From: Zychaea mexicana
Taxonomy: Eukaryota; Mucoromycota; Mucoromycetes; Mucorales; Lichtheimiaceae
Reading direction: 5' to 3'
Length of the DNA: 64,000 bases
Assembly: GCF_025766255.1 (NCBI RefSeq)
Contig: NW_026516725.1
Coordinates: 124,001-188,000, forward strand
Made by a program: the position numbers and the translations under genes. Below the pieces are notes generated by a model, which was given only the letters and a program-made list of their open reading frames with translations, made no database searches and was not told the DNA's origin. Below, piece after piece: positions 62,087 through 64,000 of this stretch (positions are counted from its first letter, which is position 1; every line of letters starts with the position of its first letter).

Positions 62087-63431
62087 TTAAAAACTAAATT
62101 AATTTTATTTAATTTTGAAGGAAAATCAAACCTATCACCATACCAAAGTTTATGATGTGGCTGAACTTCTATATTAAAATTTTCACAAAAATTATGTATA
62201 TTTTTTATTAAACAAGCAATACGAAACTGTAAATTATAGTATTTTTTATCAGTCATTTGAAGTGCAGCTTTATTATTATTAAATCTATTAAATTTAGATG
62301 CTAAAATTGAAAAATTGATTTTCTATTTCGGACCTAAATGACCCAAATTTACTATTAAAATTTGATTCTGAAGCTGTCAGTTTATTATTAATTTCTTTTC
62401 TAATTGGATATACAAAATTTCTATTATCAAAATTATATCCATATTCAGCAGCATTTTCAATAAATTTTTCTACAAATAAATTATAACCTCCATCCATACC
62501 TAAACAATCTAATATATGCATATATTTATATAATTTCATATTTAAAAACATAGTACCGTCATTACTAATAGCACATTTATCGCTATTAGAAACAAAAATA
62601 ATACTTTTATTAATATCTACTACAATTTGTGTTCTTAATCCTAAACCTTTTAATTTATATGAATATAATTTTTTAGTATTTTCATTAGGATTATAGTATT
62701 TAATCTTACTATCATGCCCATTTATAAATAAAGTTATGAGAAACATTCCATATTATATAACTTTAAATTTATCCTTTAATTTATCTATTTTTAAAGTTTT
62801 TTGACAATTTTAAATACTAAAATATATTTATTTTTTAATTATTATTATTGTTTTAAAGCTTTTATTATATTTAAACTTTTTATTATCTTAAAATCTCATT
62901 TTATCTTTAAAACTTAAATTATATTTAATAAATTTAAACCCCGCAACTACTTTGAAATACCCAATGTCTGTACTATGTTTCTCTATATTATTAAAACCAT
63001 CAGGATTATAAGCCTTTGTAGATAATACTCTGATTTTATATTTAAAAATAAACTTTGTAAATCTATTTTAACTTTTTTATTTGAATCTGAATAATTACTA
63101 ATCCAAAAATCTTTATATTAATCATAAAAGGTAGTATATGGAATTATATTTGCCATTTCTGGTCCTGTCCTTCCTGATACTATATGATATAATAAAATTA
63201 ATCCTTTTTCTACTTCCCTAAAGGACCTAGATATTCTTTATTTGTATTTAAAATGGTTAAAAAATAATATACAGGAATATATCCTAATTTTTCTAATAAT
63301 TCATTTTTTATTTCTTTCATAATATCATTATCTTTAATATCTTTTATTTTTGCTCTATGGTTAAATCTATTTCTAATTTCAGGCCATTCCTTATCTAAAA
63401 AATCCCATTTATTTAAAATTAATTTTTTCAA
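62087..63431 (-). pseudogene. DDE_Tnp_4-type transposase, decayed
   Basis: An N-terminal block (63210-63431: MKKLILNKWDFLDKEWPEIR, EKLGYIPVYYFLTILN) shifts frame to EVEKGLILLYHIVSGRTGPE and ANIIPYTTFYD, a helical region like the one before the catalytic core of DDE_4 transposases; an in-frame stop follows. 62,750-63,000 is unreadable. From 62746 the core is clear: INGHDSKI in the place of the first Asp motif, YSYKLKGLGLRTQIVVD, the second Asp in LGMDGGYNLFVEKFIENA, then YPIRKEINNKLTASESNFNS and the Glu motif FRSEIENQF. One frame change near 62,305 joins ILASKFNRFNNNKAALQMTD and FDFPSKLNKINLVFNNE, ending at 62087. Family call from the D-GY ... FN ... RS-IEN pattern. Confidence 0.72.
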
Positions 63432-63463
63432 TTTCAGTCTTTAATTTGTTTTCAAAAATAATA

Positions 63464-63597
63464 CAGTGGTCCCCCGCTTTTTGCAGCAGCGGTTTTTGGT
63501 GGAAAAAACTGCAAAAAGTGGGGAACTGCAAAAAGTGAGGATGAGTATGAGATGTTACACAGACTGAGTCTATTATGTTAATCAAGTGTCAATGATA
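63464..63597. repeat. pogo/Tigger-like transposon terminus
   Basis: CAGTGGTCCCCCGCTTTTTG begins right after a TA at 63462-63463. This is the terminal pattern of pogo/Tigger elements (CAGT.GTCCCCC..TT). An inverted copy of its inner part, CTGCAAAAAGTGGGG, lies about 25 bp on, and a second CTGCAAAAAGTGAGG follows. The matching far end is not in the window. Confidence 0.5.
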
Positions 63598-64000
63598 GGG
63601 GGTTAAACCTTAACTGTAATTCCTTAAAAGGTTTTATTGTTTAAAGATAAATCATTGTTTAAACATATTTAGGAAAAATAAAAAATTAAATTATAATTTT
63701 TTTATTTTTAAAACTTTTATCTTTTTTTTAAACTTTTATCTTTTTTTTTAAAACTTTTTTTTTTAATTCTTTGAAAGGTTTATGTTTCATATAAACCTTT
63801 TTAAACCTTTTAAAGAGTTATATCCTTTAAGGTTTAATATTTAATTTGAAAAGTAGCGGACCGGTAGGGAGCATACCCCCTCTAGGCTAGGAGGAACGAC
63901 GACGCCTCGGAGTGAATGAAATGAACGGAGCTTGACAGTGGAAATCCTTAACTAAAATTAAATCACTGTTTACAGTAGATTTAATTGTTATGGATTGAAA
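63598..64000. repeat. right arm of long inverted repeat (to window end)
   Basis: Reverse-complement partner of 59908-60264. It includes the GGGGGTTAAACCTTAACTG inner end, long T/A-runs, and a conserved GC-rich block at about 63,855-63,940 that stands out from the AT-rich surroundings. It contains a string like a pol III A box (TAGCGGACCGG here; TGGCGGAACGG on the reverse strand of the left arm). Homology is still continuing at the window edge. Confidence 0.8.

Larger units (their letters stand above)
59908..64000. mobile_element. AT-rich composite element with inverted arms
   Basis: A 4.1-kb AT-rich island lies between two inverted arms. It contains a plus-strand small zinc-binding protein gene, a minus-strand decayed DDE_Tnp_4-like transposase and a minus-strand chromodomain remnant, each far more AT-rich than the host genes to the left. 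The simplest reading is one transposon with ~360-400 bp terminal inverted repeats. The alternative is nested insertion of independent repeats: the left arm splits a tandem array and a pogo-like end lies inside the right arm. The right boundary is outside the window, so element ends and target duplications cannot be shown. Confidence 0.55.

Overview
The window is a nuclear contig from a filamentous fungus. Genes are rich in short GT-AG introns (about 50-150 bp), dense, and encode conserved eukaryotic proteins. The kelch membrane protein, the TPR-F-box remnants, the two-gene PIF/Harbinger transposon and the intron density suggest an early-diverging fungus, most likely Mucoromycota/Mucorales. That assignment is inference; no rRNA or mitochondrial marker is present.

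Layout. 0.2-19.1 kb is an orderly block of minus-strand genes: RACK1 (ribosomal Gbeta-like scaffold), MCCC2 (leucine catabolism), VPS15 (pseudokinase regulator of the class III PI3-kinase), IDH2 (NAD-isocitrate dehydrogenase subunit) and LYS9 (saccharopine reductase, lysine synthesis). A divergent promoter then leads to plus-strand COX8/COX7C (cytochrome oxidase) and an intronless kelch/type-I membrane protein (20.7-22.7 kb). 24.1-26.6 kb is a dead PIF/Harbinger transposon with its Myb/NAM-like gene and its DDE transposase facing each other. 26.6-35.3 kb is gene-poor: a minisatellite with an alternating 48/65-bp period, a TA-flanked MITE, and a decayed TPR-F-box gene. 35.3-43.3 kb is NOT1, scaffold of CCR4-NOT. 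43.3-47.1 kb is again gene-poor, with F-box/LRR debris. 47.1-57.1 kb holds two signalling genes in tandem on the plus strand: a GRAM-TBC-EF-hand Rab GAP (GYP2/TBC1D9-like) and a DEP-DH-PH-CNH Rho GEF (ROM2-like).

57.8-64 kb is a graveyard of mobile DNA. A nonsense-bearing, 3'-truncated 2OG-Fe(II) oxygenase fragment is followed by a broken Tc1/mariner copy. Next comes a strongly AT-rich island bounded by two diverged copies of a 360-400 bp sequence in inverted orientation. Inside it are a small Cys/His zinc-binding protein (plus strand), a decayed DDE_Tnp_4-type transposase (minus strand) and, just downstream of that, a recognisable but frameshifted chromodomain. This combination is the best candidate in the window for something undescribed: a composite or foreign (possibly giant-virus-related) transposon with chromatin-targeting capacity. 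The right arm runs off the window, and a pogo-like terminus sits just inside it, so the true boundaries are unresolved.

The housekeeping genes do not form one pathway. The main functional pairing is the neighbouring Rab-GAP and Rho-GEF, both membrane-traffic/polarity regulators. Coordinates of multi-exon genes span start codon to stop codon including introns; splice sites were read by eye.
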